Assembly: GCF_032814565.1 (NCBI RefSeq)
Contig: NZ_CP136521.1
Coordinates: forward strand, 1,274,501-1,338,500
Source: Hwangdonia lutea
GTDB taxonomy: Bacteria > Bacteroidota > Bacteroidia > Flavobacteriales > Flavobacteriaceae
Direction: 5' to 3'
DNA length: 64,000 nucleotides
The notes under the pieces were generated by a model, which ran no database searches, was not told the origin of the DNA, and was given only the letters and a program-made list of their open reading frames with translations. Every line of letters starts with the position of its first letter. Position 1 is the first letter of the stretch. The translations under genes were made by a program, and so were the position numbers. Shown one piece after another: positions 54,644-63,787 of this stretch.

Positions 54644-55396
54644 TTAAGCGTTCACTTCTTCTTTAATCCAATCGTAACCTTTTTCTTCAAGTTCGAGTGC
54701 CAATTCTTTGGTTCCGGATTTTACAATACGACCTTCGTGTATAACGTGCACAAAATCGGGTACGATATAATCCAATAAACGTTGGTAATGTGTAATAACA
54801 ATTACTGCGTTGTCTTTACTTTTAAACTTATTTACACCATTGGCAACAATACGCAAGGCGTCAATATCCAATCCGGAATCAGTTTCGTCAAGAATGGCTA
54901 GTTTTGGCTCGAGCATGGCCATTTGAAAAATTTCATTTCGTTTTTTTTCACCTCCGGAAAAACCTTCGTTTAACGAACGTGATAAAAACTTTCGGTCTAT
55001 TTCCAACAAGTCGGCTTTATCACGAATTAACTTTAGCATGTCTTTTGCCGGCATGTCTTCCAAACCTTTTGCTTTTCGGGTTTCGTTAATAGCGGTTTTA
55101 ATAAAGTTTGTTACAGAAACTCCAGGGATTTCCACCGGGTATTGAAACGAAAGAAAAATGCCTTTGTGTGCGCGTTCCTCAGCTGCAAGCTCATTGATGT
55201 TTTCATTTTGTAAAATGATGTCACCTTGCTCCATTTCGTACTCTTCCTTTCCAGCAATAACTGATGCCAATGTACTTTTTCCAGAACCGTTTGGCCCCAT
55301 TATAGCGTGTACTTCTCCTGGTTTTACCTCTAGGTTTACACCTCTTAAAATGGCTTTGTCTTCAACACTTGCGTGTAAATTCTTTATCTTTAACAT
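54644..55396 (-). CDS. sufC: Fe-S assembly ATPase SufC
   Basis: 250 residues. ABC-type ATPase of the SufBC2D complex: Walker [11 protein letters not shown]-loop [13 protein letters not shown], signature [11 protein letters not shown], Walker [13 protein letters not shown], switch His in VITHYQRLL. Starts 2 bases after the lipoprotein gene ends. Confidence 0.96.
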   Translation of the reverse strand: MLKIKNLHASVEDKAILRGVNLEVKPGEVHAIMGPNGSGKSTLASVIAGKEEYEMEQGDIILQNENINELAAEERAHKGIFLSFQYPVEIPGVSVTNFIKTAINETRKAKGLEDMPAKDMLKLIRDKADLLEIDRKFLSRSLNEGFSGGEKKRNEIFQMAMLEPKLAILDETDSGLDIDALRIVANGVNKFKSKDNAVIVITHYQRLLDYIVPDFVHVIHEGRIVKSGTKELALELEEKGYDWIKEEVNA

Positions 55397-55398
55397 AA

Positions 55399-55821
55399 TT
55401 ACTCTTTTCCTAGTTTTACTAAATTATCGTTATCGTTTATTGAAGCTTTAATGCTTAATATTTCTTTTATTTCTACCCGGTTTTCCCAACCTTCTTCACC
55501 TTCTGGTTTTTGGGTTATTTTTCCGCGAATCTCAACTTGTACAAAATCGGTTGGTTCTTTTTTAAAGGCTTTTGCTTTGCTGTTTAATTCATCAACTTTA
55601 TTGTTAAGAATAACACCGTAAATTTCGGCATGTGTTTGTAAAACAGCTGCATCGGCATAATACACAAACTCTCCTTTTAAAAGGGTTAATCCGTCGCTTT
55701 GTTTGGCTGTGCGTTCTGAATTTTCAGTTGAAATGGTTTCGTTTGTTTTTTCAGAATTTTTGTCGCTTTTACAGCTTACAAATACTGTTAGAATTAATGC
55801 GATAAAAAATATTTTTTTCAT
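55399..55821 (-). CDS. Small lipoprotein inside the suf operon (sufB-sufC)
   Basis: 140 residues with lipoprotein signal [17 protein letters not shown] (Cys17), an Asn/Glu/Thr-rich linker and a small beta domain ([40 protein letters not shown]). Unknown family. Placed between sufB (61-base gap) and sufC (2-base gap), which translationally couples it to sufC. A decayed repeat with GACTGCGCTCAGT at 55843-55860 lies just upstream. Confidence 0.7.
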   Translation of the reverse strand: MKKIFFIALILTVFVSCKSDKNSEKTNETISTENSERTAKQSDGLTLLKGEFVYYADAAVLQTHAEIYGVILNNKVDELNSKAKAFKKEPTDFVQVEIRGKITQKPEGEEGWENRVEIKEILSIKASINDNDNLVKLGKE

Positions 55822-55842
55822 TTTAGTTTTAATTGATGCGAT

Positions 55843-55860
55843 ACTTTGACTGCGCTCAGT
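55843..55860. repeat. Decayed dispersed repeat motif
   Basis: CTTTGACTGCGCTCAGT resembles, in reverse, the TTGAACGAAGTCGAAAT motif at 17533-17549; member of the REP-associated family in this window. Confidence 0.4.
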
Positions 55861-55882
55861 ATAACATGGCTTTAAAATTTAT

Positions 55883-57331
55883 CTATCCCACTGAACCCTC
55901 TAAACTTATTTCCAATAGTTTTTGAGCCTCAACGGCAAACTCCATAGGGAGTTTATTCAACACCTCTTTACTAAACCCGTTTACAATTAAAGCAATCGCT
56001 TTTTCGGTATCGATACCACGTTGATTACAGTAAAAAATCTGGTCTTCACCAATCTTACTGGTCGTTGCTTCGTGCTCAATTATTGCGGTTTTATTTTTTG
56101 CTTCAATGTATGGGAAGGTATGTGCGCCACATGCGTTGCCCATGAGCAAACTATCGCATTGCGAAAAATTACGTGCATTTTCGGCTCTTGAATTTATTTG
56201 AACCAAACCACGATAACTGTTTTGGGATTTTCCGGCTGAAATACCTTTTGAAATGATGGTGGATTTTGTGTTTTTCCCTAAGTGAATCATTTTCGTTCCC
56301 GTATCGGCTTGCTGATAATTGTTTGTTACTGCGATGGAGTAAAACTCACCAACAGAATTATCGCCTTTTAAAATACAGCTTGGATATTTCCAAGTTACGG
56401 CAGAACCTGTTTCTACTTGTGTCCACGAGATTTTTGCGTTTTTCTCACATAAACCACGTTTGGTTACAAAGTTGAAAACCCCACCTTTTCCTTGGTCATT
56501 CCCAGGATACCAGTTTTGCACGGTCGAGTATTTTATTTCGGCATCATCCAAGGCAATAAGCTCCACTACGGCGGCGTGCAATTGGTTTTCGTCACGACTT
56601 GGAGCCGTACAGCCTTCTAAATAACTTACGTAGCTACCCTCGTCTGCAATAACGAGAGTGCGTTCAAACTGACCGGTTCCCGCTTGATTAATTCTAAAAT
56701 AAGTTGACAATTCCATAGGACATTTAACGCCTTTTGGAATGTAACAGAAAGAGCCATCGCTAAATACCGCAGAATTTAAAGCGGCATAAAAATTGTCTTT
56801 TTGTGGCACAACGGTTCCTAAATATTTTTTTACAAGTTCCGGGTGCTCTTTAATCGCCTCAGAAATACTCATAAAAATAATACCTTGTTTTGCTAGGGTT
56901 TCCTTGAATGTGGTTGCTACCGAAACCGAATCTACCACGACATCCATGGCAACTCCAGCCAATTTTTTTTGCTCGTCTAAAGAGATGCCTAGTTTCTCGA
57001 AAGTAGCCAACAATTCGGGATCAACCTCATCAATACTATCGTATTTGGGTTTACTATTTGGCGCCGAATAGTACGAAATAGCTTGAAAATCTGGCTTTTC
57101 GTAATTTACATTGGCCCAATCTGGCTCTACCATTTCTTTCCATACCCTATAAGACTCCAATCTCCAATCGGTCATCCATTGTGGTTCTTCTTTCTTTTTA
57201 GAAATGGCACGCACCACATCTTCATTCAATCCATTAGGGAATGTATCGGATTCTATATCGGTATAAAACCCGTATTCGTATTCTTTGGTTTTTAGCTCTT
57301 CGCGTAAATCGTCTTCAGTATATTTCGACAT
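55883..57331 (-). CDS. sufB: Fe-S assembly scaffold SufB
   Basis: 482 residues from the ATG at 57331; a longer frame to 57373 would overlap sufA and adds no homologous sequence. Central SufB scaffold: [72 protein letters not shown] and [19 protein letters not shown]; beta-helix core. Builds the cluster with sulfur delivered by SufSE. Second gene of the operon after sufA. Confidence 0.96.
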   Translation of the reverse strand: MSKYTEDDLREELKTKEYEYGFYTDIESDTFPNGLNEDVVRAISKKKEEPQWMTDWRLESYRVWKEMVEPDWANVNYEKPDFQAISYYSAPNSKPKYDSIDEVDPELLATFEKLGISLDEQKKLAGVAMDVVVDSVSVATTFKETLAKQGIIFMSISEAIKEHPELVKKYLGTVVPQKDNFYAALNSAVFSDGSFCYIPKGVKCPMELSTYFRINQAGTGQFERTLVIADEGSYVSYLEGCTAPSRDENQLHAAVVELIALDDAEIKYSTVQNWYPGNDQGKGGVFNFVTKRGLCEKNAKISWTQVETGSAVTWKYPSCILKGDNSVGEFYSIAVTNNYQQADTGTKMIHLGKNTKSTIISKGISAGKSQNSYRGLVQINSRAENARNFSQCDSLLMGNACGAHTFPYIEAKNKTAIIEHEATTSKIGEDQIFYCNQRGIDTEKAIALIVNGFSKEVLNKLPMEFAVEAQKLLEISLEGSVG

Positions 57332-57348
57332 AATTCTTTTCTTAATTT

Positions 57349-57678
57349 TTAAAGTGAAAATGATTCCCCACAACCGCAGGTTCGGTTTGCGTTAGGGTTA
57401 TTGAAAACGAAACCCGTTCCGTTTAATCCGCCTGAGTATTCCAGTGTAGTTCCTATAAGGTATAAAAAGCTTTTTTTGTCAATGATGATTTTAACGCCAT
57501 TGTCCTCAAAAACCTTATCGTCTTCATGTTGTTCTTTGTCAAATTTTAAATCGTAAGACAATCCAGAACAACCCCCGCTTTTTACGCCCACACGAACATA
57601 GTCGGTAGCAGCATTATAGCCATCATCTGCCATAAGTTCCACCACTTTTTTCTTAGCTGTTTCAGATACTTTTATCAT
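57349..57678 (-). CDS. sufA: HesB/IscA-family Fe-S carrier SufA
   Basis: 109 residues. A-type Fe-S carrier with the three conserved cysteines: [11 protein letters not shown] and CGCGESF at the C terminus. Other signs: [48 protein letters not shown]. First gene of the suf operon; its promoter element is at 57745-57752. Confidence 0.94.
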   Translation of the reverse strand: MIKVSETAKKKVVELMADDGYNAATDYVRVGVKSGGCSGLSYDLKFDKEQHEDDKVFEDNGVKIIIDKKSFLYLIGTTLEYSGGLNGTGFVFNNPNANRTCGCGESFSL

Positions 57679-57744
57679 ATTCTTATTTATTAAATTTAGT
57701 GTTGCCTTAACCGTATTTTATTAAGACAGTTTCTAAATAGAGTG

Positions 57745-57752
57745 CAAATATA
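57745..57752 (-). promoter_or_regulatory. Promoter of the suf operon
   Basis: Minus-strand TATATTTG (TAnnTTTG) followed by C, with TTG at 57777-57779 (24 bases). Transcript would have a leader of about 60 bases. No SufR/IscR-type operator was recognised. Confidence 0.55.
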
Positions 57753-57817
57753 CAATATAAGTCATGGATAACCATACAACCTAACATTATATTAGCATAT
57801 AGTTTTATAGGAATATT

Positions 57818-58885
57818 TTATTGATTTAAGAAGTTTGGATTACTTATAAATTCGTCATCTGAAAGCGCTAGCAAAAAGGCTTTTAAATCGGCTTTATCTT
57901 GGGCAGATAATTGTACGCCGCCTTGGGCAACCTTCTTCATTAAGGGGTCAATGGTTGGTGAGTTTTGCAGGCCTTCACTATAATGGTTTATGACGTCGTC
58001 GAGCGTGGCAAAACGGCCATCGTGCATGTACGGTGCGGTAAAGGCAAGGTTACGTAATGAGGGTGTTTTGAATTTACCGTTATCAGCAGGATCGCCGGTT
58101 ACCGCGCCCAAACCCAAATCGGTAAACGTGGCGTCCAAACCGTTGTTATGAAATATATTATCGGTCCATAGCGGATTTTTATCGCTGCCGTGGCAATGAA
58201 AGCAGTCGCCTTTGGTTTCGTCCATAAACACGTTAAATCCGTTTAATTCTTCGGACGTCAAAGTAGCTTCACCCAAAAGGTATTTATCGAATTTTGAATT
58301 TGCTGAAATTAAAGTACGCTCAAATTGCGCAATGGCTTTTGTAACTAAAATTGAATCGATTTTTGATGTGCCGAAAGCCTGTTGAAATAAGTTTGGATAT
58401 TCCGGATGTTGCTGAAGCTCGGTTTCCAATTGTGTCCACGAACTTTTCATTTCTATCGGGTCTGAAACAGGCACAAAAGCTTGATGCTCCAAACTGAATG
58501 CGCTACCGTCCCAAAAGAATTTATCATCGTAATTCCACGCCAAATTGAATAGCGGCATCGAGTTTCTGCTACCTCGAATACCATCAACACCAGCACTAAA
58601 TCTATCGGCATCAGAAAAAGCGTTTTCCGGTGCATGGCAATCGGCGCAAGCCTGGGTATTATCGGCCGATAAAATGGGGTCGAAAAACAGCTTTTTACCT
58701 AAAGCTATGCCTTCCACAGTTTGCGGATTATCTATTGGAAGTACGGGATTTAAAATGTTGTCTTCAAATAATTGGGGGATTTGCAACGGACTTGGCGTTG
58801 CCACATAGGTTTCCACACTTTCATTTGAACAGGATGAACAGATGAAAACAACAATAAAGCCAATATGTGCTATCCCTTTTTTCAA
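57818..58885 (-). CDS. Di-haem cytochrome c peroxidase/MauG (MbnH-like) lipoprotein
   Basis: 355 residues, lipoprotein signal with Cys16/Cys19 (MKKGIAHIGFIVVFICSSC). Two c-type haem motifs: CADCH (80-84) and CFHCH (228-232), with the typical surroundings GKKLFFDPILSAD, SMPLFNLAWN and TPSLRNLAFTAPYMHDGR. Members either reduce peroxide or, as MauG/MbnH, oxidise residues in a partner protein. It follows an MbnP-like gene by 4 bases, so the MbnH role (oxidising a tryptophan of MbnP) is the most informative comparison. Last gene of its operon. Confidence 0.9.
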   Translation of the reverse strand: MKKGIAHIGFIVVFICSSCSNESVETYVATPSPLQIPQLFEDNILNPVLPIDNPQTVEGIALGKKLFFDPILSADNTQACADCHAPENAFSDADRFSAGVDGIRGSRNSMPLFNLAWNYDDKFFWDGSAFSLEHQAFVPVSDPIEMKSSWTQLETELQQHPEYPNLFQQAFGTSKIDSILVTKAIAQFERTLISANSKFDKYLLGEATLTSEELNGFNVFMDETKGDCFHCHGSDKNPLWTDNIFHNNGLDATFTDLGLGAVTGDPADNGKFKTPSLRNLAFTAPYMHDGRFATLDDVINHYSEGLQNSPTIDPLMKKVAQGGVQLSAQDKADLKAFLLALSDDEFISNPNFLNQ

Positions 58886-58889
58886 TTAA

Positions 58890-59657
58890 TTATGGTGTAA
58901 CAGTTTTTAAACTAAATACATTTTGGCCGTTTTCAAACATCATGATTTGGGCATTAAAATTTGGCATCAACATGTTGTTCAATACATTCAAATCCCAAGT
59001 ATTTGGGTTTTTAAACCATTCGGCGATGTTCATTTCAATATTAAAAGTCGTGTTATTTGTAATGGTAACGGCGCCTAAGTCAACCTCGAAAAACGTATCT
59101 TGAAATTCTTGTGGTGTTTTAGAATTATCAACCGCCCTAATGGCATGATACGCGTAGCCCGTTTCAGTGGCTGTGTTATCGATAAATTTACCTTCCAATT
59201 GCATAAAGTGATAACCGCCACCAAGCATCGACGGAACACTCCACGAAGCCGAATTCAAGTCTGGATAATTTCCGTTATAATTGGCATCGTTATCAAATCC
59301 GAAGGTGAAATAGACATAATTGTAATTTCCCGTTGGAATACTTACAGTTGGTGTGAATGATAAATCTGTTCCGTTCGAAACATCCACTAAATTGTAGCCA
59401 TCTAATATGATTTTTTCGCCGTTTGATTTTTGAAAAGTGAATTTTGAAATTAAGTACCTGAGCTTCGTAATGCTTAATTGCTCACCATTGGCGTTGGTGT
59501 ATTGAATGCTATTAAAATTTGCATTTGAAACCGGCGTGCCATCCCAATTATGGGTGAAATTGAAGGTTATATTTGCTTGAGTTGTAGTGTCATCACTCTC
59601 TTCACTACACGATGTGATAAGTAAAAAAACAAATACTATTTGAACTATTTTTTTCAT
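58890..59657 (-). CDS. MbnP-like copper-binding lipoprotein
   Basis: 255 residues, signal MKKIVQIVFVFLLITSC (Cys17). MbnP-family traits: NITFNFTHNWDGTPV, the FNSIQYTNANGEQLSITKLRYLISKF part, DGYNLVDVSNG, YVYFTFGFD, GGYHFMQLEGKF and the W-rich NIAEWFKNPNTWDLN end. In characterised MbnP/MbnH pairs the peroxidase converts a tryptophan of MbnP to kynurenine to make a copper site. Several Trp and His residues are present here but the exact target cannot be assigned. A hairpin at 59670 lies between it and the upstream propeller gene. Confidence 0.88.
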   Translation of the reverse strand: MKKIVQIVFVFLLITSCSEESDDTTTQANITFNFTHNWDGTPVSNANFNSIQYTNANGEQLSITKLRYLISKFTFQKSNGEKIILDGYNLVDVSNGTDLSFTPTVSIPTGNYNYVYFTFGFDNDANYNGNYPDLNSASWSVPSMLGGGYHFMQLEGKFIDNTATETGYAYHAIRAVDNSKTPQEFQDTFFEVDLGAVTITNNTTFNIEMNIAEWFKNPNTWDLNVLNNMLMPNFNAQIMMFENGQNVFSLKTVTP

Positions 59658-59669
59658 TTATTTTCTTCA

Positions 59670-59700
59670 GACCTGTCAGGTTTCTATAACCTGACAGGTC
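59670..59700. terminator. Hairpin with CCTGTCAGGTT core in the MbnP operon
   Basis: Perfect 13-bp stem GACCTGTCAGGTT / AACCTGACAGGTC, 5-base loop. On the minus strand no T run follows, so it may act as an attenuator or mRNA-stability element between operon genes rather than a full stop. Confidence 0.6.
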
Positions 59701-59708
59701 TTTTCCGA

Positions 59709-61052
59709 TTATTTTATTTTGAAAATCAACACATCGGTAAACCCTTTGTTTTCTGGAATATCTATATCCAAACTGTTGGTGTCGCCAACCACTATTATGG
59801 ATTTGTCGTTTAGCTCTACAGCATCGTAAGCAAAGTCTATAGCACTGCCGCCAATGGTTTTTTGCCATAGTAAATTCGCATTAGCATCTATTTTTAATAG
59901 CCACGCATCGTTTTGTCCGTTATTAGCGGAAACATCGCCATCGCTACTTCGCGAACTTCCAGAAATCAAATAGCCATTGTCTTGGGTTTTTGAGATGGAT
60001 CGAGCCACATCAAAACTGGTACCTCCAAAAGTTTTTTCCCAAATTATATCGCCCGAAGGCGACATTTTAATTACCCATAAATCGGCTGCTCCGTTGTTTT
60101 GAGAAACGTCTAAATCGTTACTTCTAGTATCGCCAACAACAATAAAATTACCGTCGTTTGTGTTGGTAATGCCTCTGGCTTCATCAATTTCTGAGCCTCC
60201 AAAAGATTTTTCCCAAAGTAAAGTTCCTGTTTCGGAAATCTTAATTACCCAAAAATCATACGAACCTTTATTGTTTGAAATATCGACATCATCACTATCT
60301 GAAGAACCCACCAAAATATAACCGTTATCGTTGGTTTGAATCACACCGTAAGGCGTTTCGGTAAACGACCCGCCATAATATTTACTCCATTGTTTGTCAC
60401 CCGTAGCATTAAGCTTTACAGCCCAATAATCGCCGCCAGCATGTTTGGTGGCAGCCGATTTACTGTTTCCTGCACCGCCAGAAGCCGAAACATCCAAAAC
60501 ACCTGTTATAAGGTAACCGTTGTCGTTGGTTTCTATTACTGAAATACCGTCATCCGCACCAGAAAACCCATACGATTTTTGCCAAGAAATAATTCCCGAT
60601 GCATCCAATTTTACAATCCAAAAATCAGTGGCTCCTGCATTTTCGGTAACATCGCCATCGTTACTTTGGCTGAAACCAAAAATAGCATACCCGCCATCGG
60701 TTGTTTGTACCAAATCGGCACCTCTGTCGTCGTCACTTCCACCATAGGTTTTTTGCCATTGCAAGTTATTGGCAGCATCAAATTTTAATAGCCAATAATC
60801 GAATAAACCGTTCTGTTTATTAGCTATATCGCCATCATCACTTTGGGTGTAACCAAAAACAGCATAGCCATTATCCTGGGTTTTTACAACGGCTTTGGCA
60901 CTTTCATTTTTAGAACCACCAAAGGATTTTACAAATTCTATTTCCGGTTGAAAAGGAGTAGCTTCTTTTGCATCATCTTCATTTTTAGAACAGTTTACAA
61001 GGAAGAAAACAAGCAGACAAAGCCATGATATTTCAAGGTGATTTTTCAGCAT
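59709..61052 (-). CDS. Seven-bladed beta-propeller lipoprotein
   Basis: 447 residues; lipoprotein signal with the SPII Cys in LLVFFLVNC. The mature part is seven repeats of about 55-60 residues, each beginning FGGS/YGGS-like (FGGSKNES, YGGSDDDRG, YGFSGADDG, YGGSFTETP, FGGSEIDEA, FGGTSFDVA, IGGSAIDFA), with consensus S-x-DGD-x3-N-x-G-x2-D-x-WV-x-K-x(6)-W-x-K. That implies a seven-bladed propeller with possible calcium-binding DGD loops. Upstream gene is the LVIVD lipoprotein (9-base gap); function unknown, presumably surface protein interaction in the same redox unit. Confidence 0.88.
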   Translation of the reverse strand: MLKNHLEISWLCLLVFFLVNCSKNEDDAKEATPFQPEIEFVKSFGGSKNESAKAVVKTQDNGYAVFGYTQSDDGDIANKQNGLFDYWLLKFDAANNLQWQKTYGGSDDDRGADLVQTTDGGYAIFGFSQSNDGDVTENAGATDFWIVKLDASGIISWQKSYGFSGADDGISVIETNDNGYLITGVLDVSASGGAGNSKSAATKHAGGDYWAVKLNATGDKQWSKYYGGSFTETPYGVIQTNDNGYILVGSSDSDDVDISNNKGSYDFWVIKISETGTLLWEKSFGGSEIDEARGITNTNDGNFIVVGDTRSNDLDVSQNNGAADLWVIKMSPSGDIIWEKTFGGTSFDVARSISKTQDNGYLISGSSRSSDGDVSANNGQNDAWLLKIDANANLLWQKTIGGSAIDFAYDAVELNDKSIIVVGDTNSLDIDIPENKGFTDVLIFKIK

Positions 61053-61061
61053 AAAACCAGA

Positions 61062-62441
61062 TTATGTGCCGCTTTTTCTAACAATAAACAAGCCGCCTTC
61101 AATATCGCTAACCACAATATTGCCGCTTTCAAAATATGGATATACATTCCAAACGCCGTTAAAATTTGCGCTATCGCTTGACGGGTAAGTATCGAAAAAA
61201 CCAACTTCGGTCATAGCGTTTGATGAAGCTGAAATATTGGAAATATCCAACACCCGCAATCCCGCTCTGTAATTGGCTAAATAATAGATGTCTCCTTTTA
61301 CATAGCCGTTATGGTCAATGGCTAGCGTTGGACCAAAATAAGTAGATGATAATATAGGATTGTCTAAATCGCTAAAATCGAAAACCATGGTTTTTGTGTT
61401 GTTTCCAAAAAACTGTTCGTCGAGTTCATCGCCTAAAATAAAGTACTGTTGATTTTCGGTAAACCAACCTTGATGCGTATAACCCGCATTTGAATAGGTT
61501 ATATTTGAAATAAATTGTGGGTTGGCCTTATCTGAAACATCAATAATAACCACCTTATTTGTACCCGAAGAACTGCCGTTGCTACCTATATAAATTTCTT
61601 TACCTGTATAATCGGTATCGGGACCATTATAGATTATTACTTGTGCGTCGTGCGAGTAACCGTCGGCAGCATAACCACCGGCACCTACAGGGTTTTTTGG
61701 ATCCGTTATGTCAATAAAATTTGGGCCACCACTAAAGGTATCGCAGCCCACCAAATACGCAAAACCTTCTTCCTCATTAATTACAATATTATGGCAACTA
61801 TTCACACCCGTATAAACGGCATCGGCAGTAAAGGTTTCAGGCGGATTGGTAACATTTCGCAAACGCGTTAAATCGAATACTTGCATACCATGGGCACCAA
61901 CATTATCGGCAACTATAAAAGCGTGGTCTTTATAAACTTTTACATCGCGCCAAGAGCTATTTACAGTTTCAGTGGGTATATTCCCCAAATAAATGGGGTT
62001 AATAGGTTCGGTAATATCAATAAAAGCAACGTTTGTATTTGTTGCCAATAAAACATATTCGTTTCCCGTAGTTGGGTCTGTCCAACCCCAAGAATCATTT
62101 CCGGAAACAGCCCCAAAAGTAGCTATAGGCACATGCGCCATTAAATCGTAATCGTTACACGGGTAAATATCGGCAAAACCATTTTCGCAAATGGCCAAAG
62201 GCGCATTAGAAAAATCACTATCGCACAAATTCCCTATCCCGTCGCCGTCATCATCGGCTTGATTTGGGTTTGCAATAAAAGGGCAGTTATCTATGCTTTC
62301 TTCAATACCATCATTATCCGTGTCAATAAAAACCGATGTAAGCTCTACCGTTTCGTTTTCACAAGAATAAGCAAGGGATAACAAGACACACCCTAAAACT
62401 AGGGTTTTTAGGATATTTATACTTTTTAGAGGCATACTCAT
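61062..62441 (-). CDS. Choice-of-anchor B (LVIVD-repeat) lipoprotein with TSP3-like calcium repeat
   Basis: 459 residues from the ATG at 62441 (62435 also possible; the frame's earlier start at 62477 is a TTG and less likely). Lipoprotein signal ending LLSLAYSC. Next a thrombospondin-3-like calcium motif (DTDNDGIEESIDNCPFIANP, DDDGDGIGNLCDSD). The rest is a choice-of-anchor B/LVIVD propeller (NTNVAFIDITEPINPIYLGNIPT, NFIDITDPKNPVGAGGYAADG, NKVVIIDVSDKANPQFISN). First gene of the four-gene unit with a promoter at 62590. Confidence 0.9.
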   Translation of the reverse strand: MSMPLKSINILKTLVLGCVLLSLAYSCENETVELTSVFIDTDNDGIEESIDNCPFIANPNQADDDGDGIGNLCDSDFSNAPLAICENGFADIYPCNDYDLMAHVPIATFGAVSGNDSWGWTDPTTGNEYVLLATNTNVAFIDITEPINPIYLGNIPTETVNSSWRDVKVYKDHAFIVADNVGAHGMQVFDLTRLRNVTNPPETFTADAVYTGVNSCHNIVINEEEGFAYLVGCDTFSGGPNFIDITDPKNPVGAGGYAADGYSHDAQVIIYNGPDTDYTGKEIYIGSNGSSSGTNKVVIIDVSDKANPQFISNITYSNAGYTHQGWFTENQQYFILGDELDEQFFGNNTKTMVFDFSDLDNPILSSTYFGPTLAIDHNGYVKGDIYYLANYRAGLRVLDISNISASSNAMTEVGFFDTYPSSDSANFNGVWNVYPYFESGNIVVSDIEGGLFIVRKSGT

Positions 62442-62589
62442 TAGGTGCAATTTTTTAATTATTCTTTTCTTTTTCAATCTTTTGATTCCGTTTTAATATC
62501 ATAGCATTTTACTAAAACGAATGATCTGTACAATATATTTTAATCTTAAAAAACTAATAAATAATGATTTATAAATTTAAGATTACAAG

Positions 62590-62597
62590 CAAAATTA
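62590..62597 (-). promoter_or_regulatory. Promoter of the anchor-B/propeller/MbnP/MbnH operon
   Basis: Minus-strand TAATTTTG (TAnnTTTG) followed by C, TTG at 62622-62624. Leader of about 150 bases. The 62442-62740 gap holds no gene, only this and the divergent thiL promoter. Confidence 0.55.
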
Positions 62598-62728
62598 GTT
62601 TAATATTAATTAAAAAATTGGCAACTCAACGATTTTAATGTTAAAATTGAAGGCTTGTTTTCAGAAAAAACCAAAGCTTTTTTAATGTTATAATCCAAAA
62701 AGCATGTTGGTTAATAAGAATAGCTTCT

Positions 62729-62737
62729 TATTTTTGC
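62729..62737 (+). promoter_or_regulatory. Promoter of thiL (TATTTTTGC)
   Basis: Exact TAnnTTTG plus C with TTG at 62707-62709, 19 bases apart: the best-formed promoter in the window. The G is 4 bases before the ATG, so the mRNA should be leaderless. Confidence 0.7.
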
Positions 62738-62740
62738 AAT

Positions 62741-63787
62741 ATGATAGAAGATAAAAATCAACAGAGGACGCAATTAAGCGATTTAGGTGAATTTGGTCTT
62801 ATTGACCATTTAACCAAGAATTTTAAAATTAAACACACATCGACCATTAAAGGAATTGGTGATGATGCTGCGGTTTTAGGATTTAAAAACAAGAACATCG
62901 TGGTTACTACCGATTTACTTGTTGAAGGCGTTCATTTCGATTTGAGCTATATGCCCCTAAAACATTTGGGTTACAAGGCTGTAATTGTTAATTTATCCGA
63001 TGTCTATGCCATGAATGCCAGTGCTACGCAAATTACGGTTTCCATAGCGGTGTCCAACAGATTTCCGCTTGAAGCTCTCGAAGATTTATATGCCGGAATT
63101 GAAACTGCGGCCAGCATTTACAACATTGATGTTGTGGGCGGAGACACCACATCGTCTACTACAGGCTTACTAATTTCGGTGACTGCTATTGGCGCGGTTG
63201 AATCCGGTGCTGAAGTATACAGAAACGGAGCAAAACCCAATGATTTATTGGTGGTTTCGGGCGATTTGGGCGGCGCGTACATGGGTTTGCAAGTGCTTGA
63301 ACGCGAAAAAGAAGTGTATAAAGTCAACCCTAATAGTCAACCAGATTTAGAACCTTATTCCTATATTATTGAGCGCCAATTAAAACCCGAGGCTCGAAAA
63401 GATATTGTTAAATTATTAAGCGATTTAAAACTGAAACCCACATCGATGATTGATATTAGCGATGGGTTATCTTCTGAAATCATTCATATTTGCAAACAAA
63501 GTAAAGTGGGTTGCGACTTGTATGAAGACAAAATCCCGTTAGATCCGCAGGTAATTTCTACTTGCGAAGAATTTAATATTGATAGCACAACCGTGGCTTT
63601 AAATGGCGGTGAGGATTACGAACTGTTGTTTACGATTTCTCAAGATGATTATCCAAAAATTAAAGCCAATCCAAATTTTTCAATAATTGGACATATCAAA
63701 GAAGAAAGCGCAGGCATGCATTTAGTAACCCGGGCAGAAACAAGAATTCCAATTAAGGCACAAGGCTGGAAAAACTTTAATGCTTAA
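62741..63787 (+). CDS. thiL: Thiamine-monophosphate kinase
   Basis: 348 residues. ATP-dependent phosphorylation of thiamine phosphate to thiamine diphosphate. PurM/AIR-synthase-type fold motifs: GIGDDAAVLGFKNKNIVVTTDLLVEGVHFDLSYM split over the N-terminal domain, NLSDVYAMNA, VVGGDTTSSTTGLLISVTAIG, MIDISDGLSSEIIHIC and LNGGEDYELLFTI. Slightly longer than average but in range. ATG immediately after a -7 element and 19 bases around the start identical to the hflX start. Its end overlaps the convergent partial gene by 11 bases. Confidence 0.96.
   Translation: MIEDKNQQRTQLSDLGEFGLIDHLTKNFKIKHTSTIKGIGDDAAVLGFKNKNIVVTTDLLVEGVHFDLSYMPLKHLGYKAVIVNLSDVYAMNASATQITVSIAVSNRFPLEALEDLYAGIETAASIYNIDVVGGDTTSSTTGLLISVTAIGAVESGAEVYRNGAKPNDLLVVSGDLGGAYMGLQVLEREKEVYKVNPNSQPDLEPYSYIIERQLKPEARKDIVKLLSDLKLKPTSMIDISDGLSSEIIHICKQSKVGCDLYEDKIPLDPQVISTCEEFNIDSTTVALNGGEDYELLFTISQDDYPKIKANPNFSIIGHIKEESAGMHLVTRAETRIPIKAQGWKNFNA

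Noticed and set aside
62442-62740. TPP riboswitch before thiL
   Set aside because: The predicted promoter leaves no leader on thiL, and no THI-box motif was seen.
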